Part shown: one piece after another, positions 35,316-44,744 of the stretch
How positions within the stretch are numbered: position 1 is the stretch's first letter
Layout: each line of letters begins with the position of its first letter
From: Paludibacterium paludis
GTDB lineage: Bacteria; Pseudomonadota; Gammaproteobacteria; Burkholderiales; Chromobacteriaceae
Reading direction: 5' to 3'
DNA length: 64,000 bases
Assembly: GCF_018802605.1 (NCBI RefSeq)
Contig: NZ_CP069161.1
Coordinates: 2,976,001 to 3,040,000, forward strand
Notes under the pieces: model-generated
Told to the model about the DNA's origin: nothing
Seen by the model: only the letters and a program-made list of their open reading frames with translations
Database searches by the model: none
Translations under genes and position numbers: made by a program

Positions 35316-35756
35316 TCAATAACCTAGCGGCGGAAGTGAATACACCTTCAGCAAAAAATCGGTAAAGGCAGGCTCCGCGCCCTTCCCGGGAAGGCGGGGG
35401 TATTTTCGGAGGGTGTCGCGCAAATACGACTCCATCCTGGCCTGCGCCTCGTTCTGGTCGAGGCGGCCGGCCTCGCGCTCCACGGTGATCCGGCGATAGC
35501 GCGCGAACGACGCATCGTCGATCGCATTGCTTCCGGCGATCTTCAGCCGATAGGCATTAAGACGGTCCGCCGCCTCCACGCGGCCGATTTCCCCGGTTTT
35601 GACGAGTCCCGCCAGGCGATTGGCCTCGCGCAGCAGCAGATCCACCTTGCCCTGAGGCGCCGCGGCGGGCTTTTCCCGGGCGGAAGGCAACGGCGGCGGC
35701 GTCGAGCAGCCGGCCAGCATCAGCGCGATGAGCGCAAAGGCATATCGTGTTCTCAT
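35316..35756 (-). CDS. Putative lipoprotein
   Basis: A 146-residue protein with a lipoprotein signal peptide: MRTRYAFALIALMLAGCS, lipobox LAGC, cysteine at 17. The mature part is alpha-helical and charged (VDLLLREANRLAGLV, EADRLNAYRLKI, QARMESYLRDTL). No family recognised. Its start overlaps the stop of the K+ channel gene by 4 bp, so the two are co-translated. Confidence 0.75.
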   Translation of the reverse strand: MRTRYAFALIALMLAGCSTPPPLPSAREKPAAAPQGKVDLLLREANRLAGLVKTGEIGRVEAADRLNAYRLKIAGSNAIDDASFARYRRITVEREAGRLDQNEAQARMESYLRDTLRKYPRLPGKGAEPAFTDFLLKVYSLPPLGY

Positions 35757-36637
35757 GAACGTATCTCCTCCACGGGGCCCGCCACCCCGCTCAGGGGTGG
35801 CGGCAATTCACCGGAACAGTGCTTGCAATAACGCGCGTCCAGATCATGCCCTTCGCTGAAGCAATGGGGGCACAATCGCGTGGCGGACTGGTTGCCCGGA
35901 CGGGGCGAGGAACGGGCGATTTCGGCGGTGACGATGCCGGTCGGCACCGCGATGATGCCATAGCCGAGAATCATCACCACGCTCGCCAGCATCTGCCCCA
36001 GCGGGGTTTTCGGGGTGATGTCGCCGAATCCGACGGTCGTGAGCGTGACGATCGCCCAGTAGATGCTGACCGGTATGCTGGTAAAGCCGTGTTCCTCCCC
36101 TTCCACCACGTACATCAGGGTACCCAGCAGAATCACCAGCAGCAAGACCCCCAAGAGGAACACCGAAATCTTGCGCCGGCTGGCCAGCATCGCCGATTTC
36201 AGCTCGCTCGCTTCGTCCAGATAACGCGGCAGGTTAAGAACTCGGAACACCCTAAGCAGACGTAGTACACGTATATCCGTAAGAAAACGTCCTTCCGGAA
36301 CGACAAGTCCGATATAAAGGGGGAGAATGGACAGCAGATCGATCAGCCCGAACAGGCTGCGCGCATAACGCGCCGGGCGCGGCACGCACATGAGCCGCAG
36401 CACGTACTCCGCGGTGAAAAGTCCGGTGAACAGCCAGTCGAGCGCGAACAGCAGGCGGCCGTGGCTGGCCCGGATCGACGCGACGCTTTCCAGCATCACC
36501 GTCAGCAGCGACAGAAGGATGGCGATGAGGAGGATCTGGTCGAAGCGCCGCCCGGCCGGGGTATCCGCTTCGAAAATGACGATGTACAGGCGCTTGCGCC
36601 AGTCCTGCCCGGAAAAAATGTCTTTAAAGCCTGTCAT
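35753..36637 (-). CDS. Voltage-gated potassium channel with C-terminal zinc ribbon
   Basis: A 294-residue six-helix channel. The S4 voltage sensor is DIRVLRLLRVFRVLNLPRY (121-139), the pore helix and selectivity filter are IVTLTTVGFGD (filter TVGFGD 201-206), and S6 ends in VPTGIVTAEIAR. After S6 comes a short linker and a two-CxxC zinc ribbon (C256, C259, C271, C274), not an RCK domain. Kv-type bacterial channels of this size are common in proteobacteria; the zinc ribbon may sense metal or redox state. Confidence 0.92.
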   Translation of the reverse strand: MTGFKDIFSGQDWRKRLYIVIFEADTPAGRRFDQILLIAILLSLLTVMLESVASIRASHGRLLFALDWLFTGLFTAEYVLRLMCVPRPARYARSLFGLIDLLSILPLYIGLVVPEGRFLTDIRVLRLLRVFRVLNLPRYLDEASELKSAMLASRRKISVFLLGVLLLVILLGTLMYVVEGEEHGFTSIPVSIYWAIVTLTTVGFGDITPKTPLGQMLASVVMILGYGIIAVPTGIVTAEIARSSPRPGNQSATRLCPHCFSEGHDLDARYCKHCSGELPPPLSGVAGPVEEIRS

Positions 36638-36715
36638 AGTCCAGATGACTCGTTGTTCTCTTGTTATAAGTAAACGATATTAGTCGGGTACGGCCCAACT
36701 GGTTATTATGTTCAG

Positions 36716-36738
36716 GTATAACGTTCAGTAAGTTATAC
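36716..36738. promoter_or_regulatory. Inverted repeat in the cysK promoter
   Basis: GTATAAC-N9-GTTATAC, a perfect 7-base inverted repeat ending 18 bp before the cysK start. Each arm contains a TATAAC/TTATAC box, so it may combine a -10 element with a regulator site. The regulator is not known from the sequence. Confidence 0.45.
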
Positions 36739-36756
36739 GATCAAGGAGAATAAGCA

Positions 36757-37692
36757 ATGCGTATCGCCAGTAACGTGACCGAACTGATCGGCAACACCCC
36801 GCTGGTCCGGCTCAATCGCCTGACCGAAGGCACCCATGCCACGGTGGTTGCCAAACTGGAATTCTTCAACCCGGCCCACAGTGTGAAGGACCGCATCGCG
36901 GCCGCGATGATCGAGGCGGCCGAAGCGGCCGGCAAGATCGGCCCGGGCTCCGTGATCGTCGAACCGACCTCGGGCAATACCGGCATCGGTCTCGCGATGG
37001 TCTGCGCCGCCAAGGGTTACCGCCTGATCATCACCATGCCGGAAACCATGAGCCGCGAACGCCGCCTCCTGCTCAAGGCCTACGGCGCCGAACTCATCCT
37101 GACGCCGGGACCGGATGGCATGGGCGGCGCGATCGCCCGGGCGCGCGAACTGGTGGAAGCCAATCCCGACACCCATTTCATGCCGCAGCAGTTTGAAAAC
37201 CCCGCCAATCCGGCCATCCACCGCGCAACGACCGCGGAAGAGATCTGGAACGACACCGACGGCAAGGTCGACATTTTCGTGGCGGGCGTCGGCACGGGCG
37301 GCACGGTGACCGGCGTGGGCGAGGTGCTCAAGGCCCGCAACAGCGCGGTCAGGGTGGTGGCCGTCGAGCCGGACGCCTCGCCGGTGCTCTCCGGCGGAGC
37401 CAAGGGCCCGCACCCGATCCAGGGCATCGGCGCGGGCTTCGTGCCGGCCATCCTCAATACCGGCGTTTACGACGAAATCATCCGCGCGCCGAACGACGCG
37501 GCCTTCGCCACCGCGCGCGACATGGCCACCCGCGAAGGCCTGCTGGTCGGTATTTCATCCGGCGCCGCCGTCTGGGCCGCCCTGGAACTGGCCCGCCGCC
37601 CGGAAAACGCCGGCAAGCTCATCGTGGTGGTGATTCCGTCCTTCGGGGAACGCTACCTCAGCACCCCGCTGTTCGAACACCTGAACGCCTGA
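36757..37692 (+). CDS. cysK: Cysteine synthase
   Basis: A 311-residue PLP enzyme that makes cysteine from O-acetylserine and sulfide. The PLP lysine is Lys44 in [10 protein letters not shown], with substrate loop [10 protein letters not shown], the phosphate loop [15 protein letters not shown], and [19 protein letters not shown]. The C-terminus [12 protein letters not shown] matches CysK better than CysM. AAGGAG precedes the ATG. Confidence 0.95.
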   Translation: MRIASNVTELIGNTPLVRLNRLTEGTHATVVAKLEFFNPAHSVKDRIAAAMIEAAEAAGKIGPGSVIVEPTSGNTGIGLAMVCAAKGYRLIITMPETMSRERRLLLKAYGAELILTPGPDGMGGAIARARELVEANPDTHFMPQQFENPANPAIHRATTAEEIWNDTDGKVDIFVAGVGTGGTVTGVGEVLKARNSAVRVVAVEPDASPVLSGGAKGPHPIQGIGAGFVPAILNTGVYDEIIRAPNDAAFATARDMATREGLLVGISSGAAVWAALELARRPENAGKLIVVVIPSFGERYLSTPLFEHLNA

Positions 37693-37693
37693 T

Positions 37694-38824
37694 TCAGGAT
37701 CCGGCCTGGGCCGGCAGCGCAAGGCGGGCGATCTGCTCGGCGCTGTCGGCCAGCAACGCCGGGGCATCGCGCATCGCTTCGGCCAGCGACATCGGCCGCA
37801 CGCACAAGGAAAAACACCCCTGAAACCTCGGCGACAGGCTCGCCAGCGCGGCAGAGTCCAGGCTTCCGGATAACAGCGTTACCGGCACCCCGGCCGCCGC
37901 GGCCTGCGCCGCCACGTATCCGGGAACCTTGCCGCGCAGCGTTTGAGCATCGCTGCGGCCCTCGCCGGTCAGCACCCGGTCGGCCCAGGTGAGCGCGGCG
38001 CCGAGTCCCGCGAGTCGGGCCACCTCCTCCGCGCCGGCGCGCCGCGCGGCGCCCAGCCCCTGCAACACATAACCGAGCCCCCCCGCCGCGCCCGCGCCGG
38101 GCAGACCTGACACCGCCCTGCCCCATTGCCGGTCGAGTTCGTCGGCAAAGCGCCGGATCACACCGTCAAGCGGCCCGAGCGCCTCGGGCGCGACCCCTTT
38201 TTGCGGGCCGAACACGGCCGTGGCCCCCGCCTCCCCCGTCAGGGGATTGTCCACATCGCTCCATATCTCGAGCCGGACACGCGCGAGCCGGGGATCGACG
38301 CCGGAAAGATCCACGTGATCCAGAACCGCCAGCGATGCGGGGGAACCATCCAGAATATCGCCGTCCTTGCCGAGCAGGCGCGCGCCCAGCCCGACGAGGC
38401 ACCCCGCCCCGCCATCGTTGGTGCCGGAGCCGCCAAGCGCGACCGAGACGCGCGTCGCGCCCTCGTCCAGGCAGCGAAGGATCAGCTCCCCCACTCCGCG
38501 GCTGCTGCGCCGCATCACGTCGGTGCCGTCCGTCGCCGCGAGCCCGACGACCCGCGCCACCTCGATCACGGCGTGGCCGGATCCGGCGAGCAGACAGGCC
38601 GCCTCGCACGGCTGGCCGGCGGCATCGCTCACCCGGGCCTGGCGCCAGGTTCCCCCGATGGCGGCATGGATGGCGTCGAGCGTTCCCTCGCCGCCGTCCG
38701 CCATCGGCAGAAAACGGAATTCGGCCCCCTCATCGGCGCGCGCGATCCCCTCGGCCATGGCGTTGGCCACCAGGGCGGCGGGAAGCGAGCCCTTGAACGA
38801 ATCCGGTGCCAGTACCCATTTCAT
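37694..38824 (-). CDS. Glycerate kinase (GarK/GlxK family)
   Basis: A 376-residue kinase producing 2-phosphoglycerate from glycerate and ATP. It starts MKWVLAPDSFKGSLPA and shows MADGGEGTLDA, the ALGGSGTNDGGAG loop, SDVDNPLTGEAGA, VFGPQKG, and LTGEGRSDAQTLRGKVP, all hallmarks of the type II glycerate kinase family. It converges with cysK, with one base between stop codons. No other glycerate or glyoxylate genes are nearby. Confidence 0.94.
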   Translation of the reverse strand: MKWVLAPDSFKGSLPAALVANAMAEGIARADEGAEFRFLPMADGGEGTLDAIHAAIGGTWRQARVSDAAGQPCEAACLLAGSGHAVIEVARVVGLAATDGTDVMRRSSRGVGELILRCLDEGATRVSVALGGSGTNDGGAGCLVGLGARLLGKDGDILDGSPASLAVLDHVDLSGVDPRLARVRLEIWSDVDNPLTGEAGATAVFGPQKGVAPEALGPLDGVIRRFADELDRQWGRAVSGLPGAGAAGGLGYVLQGLGAARRAGAEEVARLAGLGAALTWADRVLTGEGRSDAQTLRGKVPGYVAAQAAAAGVPVTLLSGSLDSAALASLSPRFQGCFSLCVRPMSLAEAMRDAPALLADSAEQIARLALPAQAGS

Positions 38825-38845
38825 CGGCTCATGCTCCAGAAAGAC

Positions 38846-38882
38846 AAAAACCCTCCGGCGGGGTTCCGCTGGGAGGGTTTTT
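38846..38882 (-). terminator. Terminator after proQ
   Basis: AAAAACCCTCC and GGGAGGGTTTTT arms around a GC-rich loop; near-symmetric, thus possibly bidirectional. Located 20 bp past the proQ stop and just ahead of the glycerate kinase gene. Confidence 0.88.
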
Positions 38883-38902
38883 GCAAGAACGGGCTGATCG
38901 GA

Positions 38903-39319
38903 TCAGTTGTCGGCCGCCGGCGTTTCCGGCGTGGCGACGGGAGCCTCCGGAACCGGTTGCGTCTGGGCCGCGGGTTTCGGCTGCGATTGCAGCTCGGCGG
39001 CCTTCTTCTCGTCGGCGGTCACTTCGCCGGCGGGTTTGCCGGCCAGGTCGAAACGGCGTCCACCGCGGGCAAGCGACTTGATATAACGGGGCTTGCGGCA
39101 GTGGTTGGCCACGACGCGCGAAATCAGCTGGGGATCGAACTGCGGCAAGGCGGCGATCAGGCTTTCGTGAATGCCGAGCGCCAGGGGACGGAATTGGCGG
39201 AACACGTCGAACTTGCCGTAAATGTGCTCGGCGATCATTTCCGTCTGCTTCTTCTTGCTCAGACTCTGTACCGCGGTTTTGAGCGCGGCGCCCAGTGCCG
39301 TTTCAGTTTGTGGCTTCAT
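38903..39319 (-). CDS. proQ: ProQ/FinO-domain RNA chaperone (minor ProQ)
   Basis: A 138-residue RNA-binding protein built almost only of a FinO domain: ETALGAALKTAVQSL, FDVFRQFRPLALGIHESLIA, then CRKPRYIKSLARGGRRFDLAGKPAG, followed by a Pro/Ala/Gln-rich tail. Neisseria encodes a similar short ProQ that binds many sRNAs and 3' ends. Start is uncertain between ATGs at 39319, 39325 and 39346; none has a strong ribosome-binding site, and 39319 is chosen to match the family N-terminus. Confidence 0.88.
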   Translation of the reverse strand: MKPQTETALGAALKTAVQSLSKKKQTEMIAEHIYGKFDVFRQFRPLALGIHESLIAALPQFDPQLISRVVANHCRKPRYIKSLARGGRRFDLAGKPAGEVTADEKKAAELQSQPKPAAQTQPVPEAPVATPETPAADN

Positions 39320-39583
39320 GAACATCAATCTAATCAGTCGTTGCATATGGGCCGGCACGGCGGCAGGCCCCGGGACAGCGTCGCAGCCGCCCCACGTGGA
39401 AACATGCAAGAGGCCTCTTGGTAGCGCCAGCGAGCATCACAGAGGGCGTATATTAGTCCAAACACGCCGGAATGGAAAACCCGTGCGGCGGGAGGAGGTC
39501 CTTTACCCAAGGAAATTATATACTTCTGCAACATGGTCGTTAATTTTTATTCGTTATGAATAGCAAATTCACCGAAGGCATAA

Positions 39584-40261
39584 ATGAAAGACCAATCTAG
39601 CATTCCCGTCAACCCGGAAGGCACTGGCAAAACGTTCAGTTATCATGACATGCTCTGGGCCCGTGACAAGACCTGGGAAGCCGTCAACGCCATCGCCGCG
39701 GCGATCCGGCCCGGCATGACGGAGGACCAGGCCGCGCGCCTTGCCGACCAGTGGCTGGCCGACGCCGGCATGGAGCGGATCTGGCACGGGAGCAAAATCC
39801 GCTTCGGGAAAAATACCCTCAAGTCGTTCCGCGAGCGCTCCGACCCTGATGTGGTGCTCGGAGACAACGACATTTTCTTTGTCGATCTGGGGCCGGTCTG
39901 GCGCGGTCATGAAGGGGACGCGGGCGACACCTTCGTGACGGGCGACGATGCGCAGATGCAAGCCTGCCGGCTCGCGGCGCGCCGCCTGTTCGGCGAAGTG
40001 AGGGACCTGTGGCTGCAGGAGCGCCTGAGCGGCGCCGCGCTCTATCGCGAAGCGGAGCGGCTGGCGCGCGAGGCCGGCTGGCGGCTGAACCTCGACATCC
40101 AGGGACACCGCGTGTCGGACTTCCCCCATGGACTCTACAAGGCCGGCGCGCTCGGGGCCTTCGACCGCGAACCGTCATCGGGACTGTGGGTGCTGGAAAT
40201 CCAGATCCATCACCCGGACAGGCCGTTCGGCGCATTCTACGAAGACCTTTTGCTGGCGTGA
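39584..40261 (+). CDS. M24-family metallopeptidase-like protein, copy 1
   Basis: A 225-residue protein with a pita-bread fold and no N-terminal creatinase domain. The usual metal ligands appear in order: Asp in FFVDLGPVW, Asp in EGDAGDTF, His in the DFPHG region, Glu in LWVLEIQIHHP and Glu in FYEDLLL. It could be an aminopeptidase P-like or other M24 enzyme; substrate unknown. It has a paralogue at 48631 with the same lengths of blocks. A start at 39584 follows an AT-rich promoter region. Confidence 0.82.
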   Translation: MKDQSSIPVNPEGTGKTFSYHDMLWARDKTWEAVNAIAAAIRPGMTEDQAARLADQWLADAGMERIWHGSKIRFGKNTLKSFRERSDPDVVLGDNDIFFVDLGPVWRGHEGDAGDTFVTGDDAQMQACRLAARRLFGEVRDLWLQERLSGAALYREAERLAREAGWRLNLDIQGHRVSDFPHGLYKAGALGAFDREPSSGLWVLEIQIHHPDRPFGAFYEDLLLA

Positions 40262-40378
40262 CCGGTCAAGGGCACGTCTTGTCGATGCCGCCCGGATGAA
40301 ACTCCCGTCGACCGGCGAAACCGGCGGGGATTTCGCCAAACGGGAGGCCGGCCGGCGCGACACGGAGGGCGCGGACGG

Positions 40379-40669
40379 TCAGGACAGGATGTCTCGCACG
40401 GCCGGGTGGGTTTTCACCGGGGTGGATTCGGTGACGCGGTACTCGGCCAGGCCATGCCGACGGAAGGGATCCCGGGACAGGGCCGACTCCAGATCCTGGC
40501 GCGACACGCCGCCGCTGGCGAGGATGACGCCGCCTTCGCGGGGCACTTTCGGTCCCGACGCCAAAAACAGGCCGCTGGCATACTCCTCGTCCAGGTAGCG
40601 CCGGTGGACCTCCAGATGGGTTTCGATGTCGGCCAGGGGTTTCAGATACGTCAGCTCAACAATGTACAT
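40379..40669 (-). CDS. YciI-like protein
   Basis: A 96-residue dimeric alpha/beta-barrel domain of the YciI family. The start MYIVELTYLKPL and the conserved HLEVHRRYLDEEY (His and Asp of the proposed active site) are visible, followed by LASGPKVPREGGVILA and DPFRRHGLAEYRV. Function in the family is poorly known. AGGAG precedes the ATG. Confidence 0.87.
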   Translation of the reverse strand: MYIVELTYLKPLADIETHLEVHRRYLDEEYASGLFLASGPKVPREGGVILASGGVSRQDLESALSRDPFRRHGLAEYRVTESTPVKTHPAVRDILS

Positions 40670-41071
40670 TGATGCTCCTTGATTCGAAACGACAAAAGCA
40701 TAGGATGCCTCCGCATCCCCGACGACCGTAGCGGGACAGGGCAAGGCGCGAATGCCGACACCCGACCGTCGACGGAACGTGACCACGCGCCAGCCTACAC
40801 CAATGCCCTGATGTCGACGGCTTTGCAGGCCGCCGCATAACCCCTCCGCCCCCGTCAAGGATAGGCAACGTTACCGCGGGGGATGGCCCCCCGCCCAAGT
40901 CCACGCTACCGCGCGCCTGGTGCGCGAGCGCTTGATGGACTGCGCCGCCACCGGGCTCGCGTACTGCCCGCCCGGTCGGGTGATTGCGGCCCGCCTTCCG
41001 CGCTATCCTTGGCCGAGGGGAGCAGCCGGCAGAGGCGCCCTCCTCGTCCGCAAATACATCGGGAGCAGAGC
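40670..41071. other. Divergent intergenic region
   Basis: About 400 bp between the divergent YciI and DUF488 genes. It is GC-rich, with no ORF showing family features and no clear hairpin; a GGGAGCAG site just before 41072 serves DUF488. Confidence 0.5.
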
Positions 41072-41512
41072 ATGACCCTATTCACCATCGGTTATGAGGG
41101 GCTCGACATCGACACGTTTCTGGCGCGACTTGCCGCCTGCGGCATCGATACCGTGGTCGATGTGCGCGACCTACCCGTATCGCGCAAAAGCGGGTTTTCC
41201 AAGAAAGCGCTGAGCGCCCGCCTCGAGGCGGAAGGGCTGCATTATGTGCACATGGCCGGGCTGGGGTGCCCGAAACCGATCCGCGAACACGTCAAGGCCG
41301 GCGGCGACCAAGCCTGTTACGAGGCGGCGTTTAACGCGCATCTGGCCACCCGGGAGGACGACATCGCCGCGCTGGCCGGCCTCGCCCGCACGTCGCGGGC
41401 CGCGTTGCTGTGCTTCGAAGCGGATCCGCGCCGATGCCACCGCACGATGGTCGCCGAAGCGGTGCGCGAGCGCTTCGGCCTCGCTGTCGAAGCGCTGGGC
41501 GCCGCCCGCTGA
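41072..41512 (+). CDS. DUF488-family protein
   Basis: A 146-residue protein starting MTLFTIGYEGLDIDTFLARL, with VVDVRDLPVSRKSGFSKKAL, the GLGCPKPIREH segment and the conserved cysteine/histidine stretch LLCFEADPRRCHRTMVAEAV. These are the hallmarks of DUF488, a family of unknown function sometimes linked to stress or nucleic-acid loci. The in-frame upstream extension to 40883 is rejected because it lacks a ribosome-binding site and family similarity. Confidence 0.87.
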   Translation: MTLFTIGYEGLDIDTFLARLAACGIDTVVDVRDLPVSRKSGFSKKALSARLEAEGLHYVHMAGLGCPKPIREHVKAGGDQACYEAAFNAHLATREDDIAALAGLARTSRAALLCFEADPRRCHRTMVAEAVRERFGLAVEALGAAR

Positions 41513-41515
41513 GAC

Positions 41516-43174
41516 TCACAGCGCGTCGAGCATGGCGAGGAACTTCTTGCGCCGGGCGCAGCGGACCCGGATATCGGCGATCAGCGCGGCGAACTCCCCC
41601 TTCGCCATCATCGGGGCAAGGTGCCCGAGCTGACGAATGGCATCCCGGTAGGCGTGCTCGCCGCTGCCGGCCAGAGCCTGCTCCAAAAGACGCTGGCGCA
41701 GCGCGGCGCAAAACTCGCGATCCTCGCCGGCGCAAGCCTCGGCCAATTGCTCCAGCACATGCGGATACACGCCTCCCTGGCGCGATAACGCCATGGCCTC
41801 GCGCACCGCGCCTTCGGCCAGCAGGAGACCGACCCGAAGACTGACGTTGACCAGCGCCCGTCCGTCCCGTTCCTGCGCGCGCTCCTGCCCGGCCACCTGG
41901 GCCAGCGCCTTGTCGCGCCACGCGGCGCGGTCGTCCCCCGCCGTGTTCAGCAAGGCGAGGTAATGCTCGGCTGTCGGCGACCGGGTGAAGATCGCCCAGC
42001 GCAGCGACAGCGCCTCCTCGGCCAATCCGTCGTCGAGGTACCAGCCGGCCAGGGTCGCGGCCAGGCGCCATTCGTCGGGAAACAGGGCCAGTCCCTGCTC
42101 GGCGCGCTGCCTGGCCTCCCGTTCGCGCCCCATGGCCTGCAGGGCTTCGGCGAGCTGCAAGAAGCGGTAGCCGGAACCGAGATCGCGCTCGTGCACGGCG
42201 ATCGCGAGCGCGCTATCCCCGGTCAGGTCGGCGAACTGCAGCATCAAGCGGTCGGTGCGCAGCGACGCCCCGAAACGCGCCGAATCCTCGCCGCCGGGAC
42301 CGATTTTCGGCAAGGCTTCCCAGGCTTTGCGCACCAGGCGGCCGTAACGGGCGAGCCCCGCCTCGTCGAGCAGCGGAACGAGCGCCTCCACCGGGTAAAA
42401 GTCGTAATCGTCCTCGAGCGCCCGCTGGACAAGACGCTCGGCCAGTTCTTCGCCGACCAGCCCCCCTTGCCGGCACGCCTCGACAAACACCCGGCTCAGC
42501 ATCCGGATTTCCTCGCCGATGGCGCCGGCCGAATCGTCCGACTCCTCCATGATCCGCACCAGCTTGCGGATGGCCCAATCGGCCAGTTCCGCCGCCTCGC
42601 GCGGATCGTCCTGTTCGAGCCGTTCCCGGATCATGGGCTCGACGGATTGCAGACGGCGGGCGTATTCCAGGCTCTGGCGGTAGTCGCGGAAACGCGGGCG
42701 GCCGATCAATGCCGCCAGCGCGTCGCGACGCTGTTTGGGCGAGCCGTTCGCCTGGCTTAGCCAGAATCTGAGCTGACGGGCGACGCCACGATCGTCCTCG
42801 GCCAGCTGAATCAGCCATTCGGCCAACCGCTCGGCGGGCTGGCGAGCCAACTCGTCGCGCCAGTCCGGTTCATGCGCCGCCCCGGGCGCCTCGGCCGGCG
42901 CGGGCTCCGCTTCCCCCATTTGCCAGGCGAAGGCCGTGGCGACAAGGTGTTTGCACGGCGTGCCGGCCTGCCCCATCGGGCAACTGCAGCTCCCCCTCCC
43001 GTCCCGGAAAAGCGCCACCCGATAGGGCACACGGGAGCTGCCCGCGACATCGGCGAGGCAATGTCCGGTGTCCTGCCGGACAAGCGTGACCTTGTTCTTG
43101 TGGTAATAGGCGGCGCCGCGTTCGAACACGGCGTCGCCGGCGCTGGCGTTCAGGGTTTTCAGTAAATCGGACAT
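41516..43174 (-). CDS. SWIM zinc-finger protein with TPR-like repeats
   Basis: A 552-residue protein. The N-terminal SWIM finger reads CSCPMGQAGTPCKHLVA (CxC..CxH), within a FERGAAYYHKNKV context. The rest is a long helical region with repeated tetratricopeptide-like pairs (for example LAEALQAMGREREARQRAEQG and LAATLAGWYLDDGLAEEALSL). SWIM domains bind DNA or protein partners, and many bacterial forms adjoin ATPases or helicases; none is here. The start matches the family N-terminus. Confidence 0.88.
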   Translation of the reverse strand: MSDLLKTLNASAGDAVFERGAAYYHKNKVTLVRQDTGHCLADVAGSSRVPYRVALFRDGRGSCSCPMGQAGTPCKHLVATAFAWQMGEAEPAPAEAPGAAHEPDWRDELARQPAERLAEWLIQLAEDDRGVARQLRFWLSQANGSPKQRRDALAALIGRPRFRDYRQSLEYARRLQSVEPMIRERLEQDDPREAAELADWAIRKLVRIMEESDDSAGAIGEEIRMLSRVFVEACRQGGLVGEELAERLVQRALEDDYDFYPVEALVPLLDEAGLARYGRLVRKAWEALPKIGPGGEDSARFGASLRTDRLMLQFADLTGDSALAIAVHERDLGSGYRFLQLAEALQAMGREREARQRAEQGLALFPDEWRLAATLAGWYLDDGLAEEALSLRWAIFTRSPTAEHYLALLNTAGDDRAAWRDKALAQVAGQERAQERDGRALVNVSLRVGLLLAEGAVREAMALSRQGGVYPHVLEQLAEACAGEDREFCAALRQRLLEQALAGSGEHAYRDAIRQLGHLAPMMAKGEFAALIADIRVRCARRKKFLAMLDAL

Positions 43175-43310
43175 GATCCGGGAACACGATGGTCAGGATG
43201 AAAAAGCCAGTGTGAGCGATTCCCCGCGAAGGCACAACACCACGCACCCGCGGGGGTGTTTTCGCCCGGTCAGGCCAGCATGGACGCCGGGCGGTACGCG
43301 GGGAACCGGA

Positions 43311-44744
43311 TCACTGTGCTCCGGCTGCCATGACTCCGGAGGCGTCCAGCGCATCGCGCATGGCCGCGAAGGCCAGGTCGATATCCTCCATCCTCGTGCG
43401 CCAGTTCACCAGCGCGGCACGCACGCCGGGACGGCCGAAGAGTTCCGTGGGCGTGCACAGCACGCGCCCGTCGCGGTTGAGCGCCTCAAGGAACGCGTCG
43501 CGCCCGGCGGCCGCATCGCCCGACGTTCTTGGCGCGAAGCACACCACATTGAGCGTCACCGGCGCCAAAAGCTCGAAGCCGCCGAGCTCCTCGAGGCGCC
43601 GGCCCAGCAGGGCGGCCAGATCGGCGCAACGCTCCACGATCTCGGCGAACCCGCCGCGGCCATAGGCGCGCAAAGCCATCCAGACCGGCAAGGCGCGCCA
43701 GCGGCGGGAGTTTTCCGGGGTGAGATGCAGATAATTGTCCGGACGGGCGACCGGCGCGGACAGGTACGGCGACAGGTTCTGAAAGGTCGCCAGCTGCATG
43801 TCCAGGTGCCGGGTGAACTGCATCGCGCTGTCGTAGGGCACATTCAGCCACTTGTGCGCGTCGACGGTGATCGAGTCGGCCGCCTCCCACCCGGCGAGCC
43901 GGCCGGCGAAACGCGGCGAGACCGCCGCGACACCGCCGAACGCGGCATCGACATGCAGCCAGAACCCGTAGCGGTCGCGCAACCGGACAAGCGCCGGCAG
44001 ATCATCGAACGCGGTGGTGTTCACCGTGCCGGCATTGGCCACCACCAGCGTCGGCATATCCGGCGCCTCGGCCAGCCGCGCCTCCAGCGCCGCGGGATCG
44101 ATCGCCTCGCTGTCCGGCAAGGCCGCCACCGGCCACCAGGCATCGCGCCCGAGCCCCAGAAGGCTCATCGCCTTGAGGGTGCTGCTGTGCGGGCTGGTCG
44201 ACAGCACGCGCACCGGCCCCAGCGCGGCGACGCCGCTCTTGGCGATATCGATGCCGCGCGCCGCGCCCAGCCACTGCCGGCCGATCGCCAGACCGACCAG
44301 ATTCGCCATGGTGGCGCCGCTGACGAAACTGCCGGTGAAAGCCGCGGGCAAGCCCAGCAGATCGCGCACCTGTGTCACGGTCGCCAGTTCCAGCGCGGCG
44401 GCCACCGTGTCGCCGTTCAACTGGGCGTTCTGGTCGACGACGCTGACCAGCCAATCGGCCGCCAGCGCGGCCGGCGTGCCGCCGCCGGTGACGAATCCGA
44501 AGTAACGCGGCCCGGCGCTGCCCGACAGTCCGTCCGCATGGCGTGCCCAGAATTCGTCGAGGGCCGCTTCGGCGCCGATGCCCTCTTCGGGCAGGCGGAA
44601 CGCTTCGGCGTCAACGTCGACCGCCCGTCGTGGCGGGCGAACCGGCCGCCGCTCAAGCCCTTCCAGAAAAGCCATGGCCTTGGCGCAGGCGTTGTGCAAG
44701 ATTTCGGCCTCGCGGCCGGCATCGTGATGCAAGATCGGATGCAT
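43311..44744 (-). CDS. Group II PLP-dependent decarboxylase
   Basis: A 477-residue enzyme of the aromatic amino acid/glutamate decarboxylase family. Key sites are SPHSSTLKA with the PLP-stacking histidine, HVDAAFGG with Asp266, and the PLP lysine Lys298 in VDAHKWLNVPYDSA. The N-terminal GPRYFGFVTGGGTPAA is typical of a bacterial subgroup with tyrosine/DOPA- or 2,4-diaminobutyrate-like substrates. The substrate is not deducible. It stands alone; 43175-43310 after it holds only a GC-rich imperfect repeat. Confidence 0.9.
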   Translation of the reverse strand: MHPILHHDAGREAEILHNACAKAMAFLEGLERRPVRPPRRAVDVDAEAFRLPEEGIGAEAALDEFWARHADGLSGSAGPRYFGFVTGGGTPAALAADWLVSVVDQNAQLNGDTVAAALELATVTQVRDLLGLPAAFTGSFVSGATMANLVGLAIGRQWLGAARGIDIAKSGVAALGPVRVLSTSPHSSTLKAMSLLGLGRDAWWPVAALPDSEAIDPAALEARLAEAPDMPTLVVANAGTVNTTAFDDLPALVRLRDRYGFWLHVDAAFGGVAAVSPRFAGRLAGWEAADSITVDAHKWLNVPYDSAMQFTRHLDMQLATFQNLSPYLSAPVARPDNYLHLTPENSRRWRALPVWMALRAYGRGGFAEIVERCADLAALLGRRLEELGGFELLAPVTLNVVCFAPRTSGDAAAGRDAFLEALNRDGRVLCTPTELFGRPGVRAALVNWRTRMEDIDLAFAAMRDALDASGVMAAGAQ

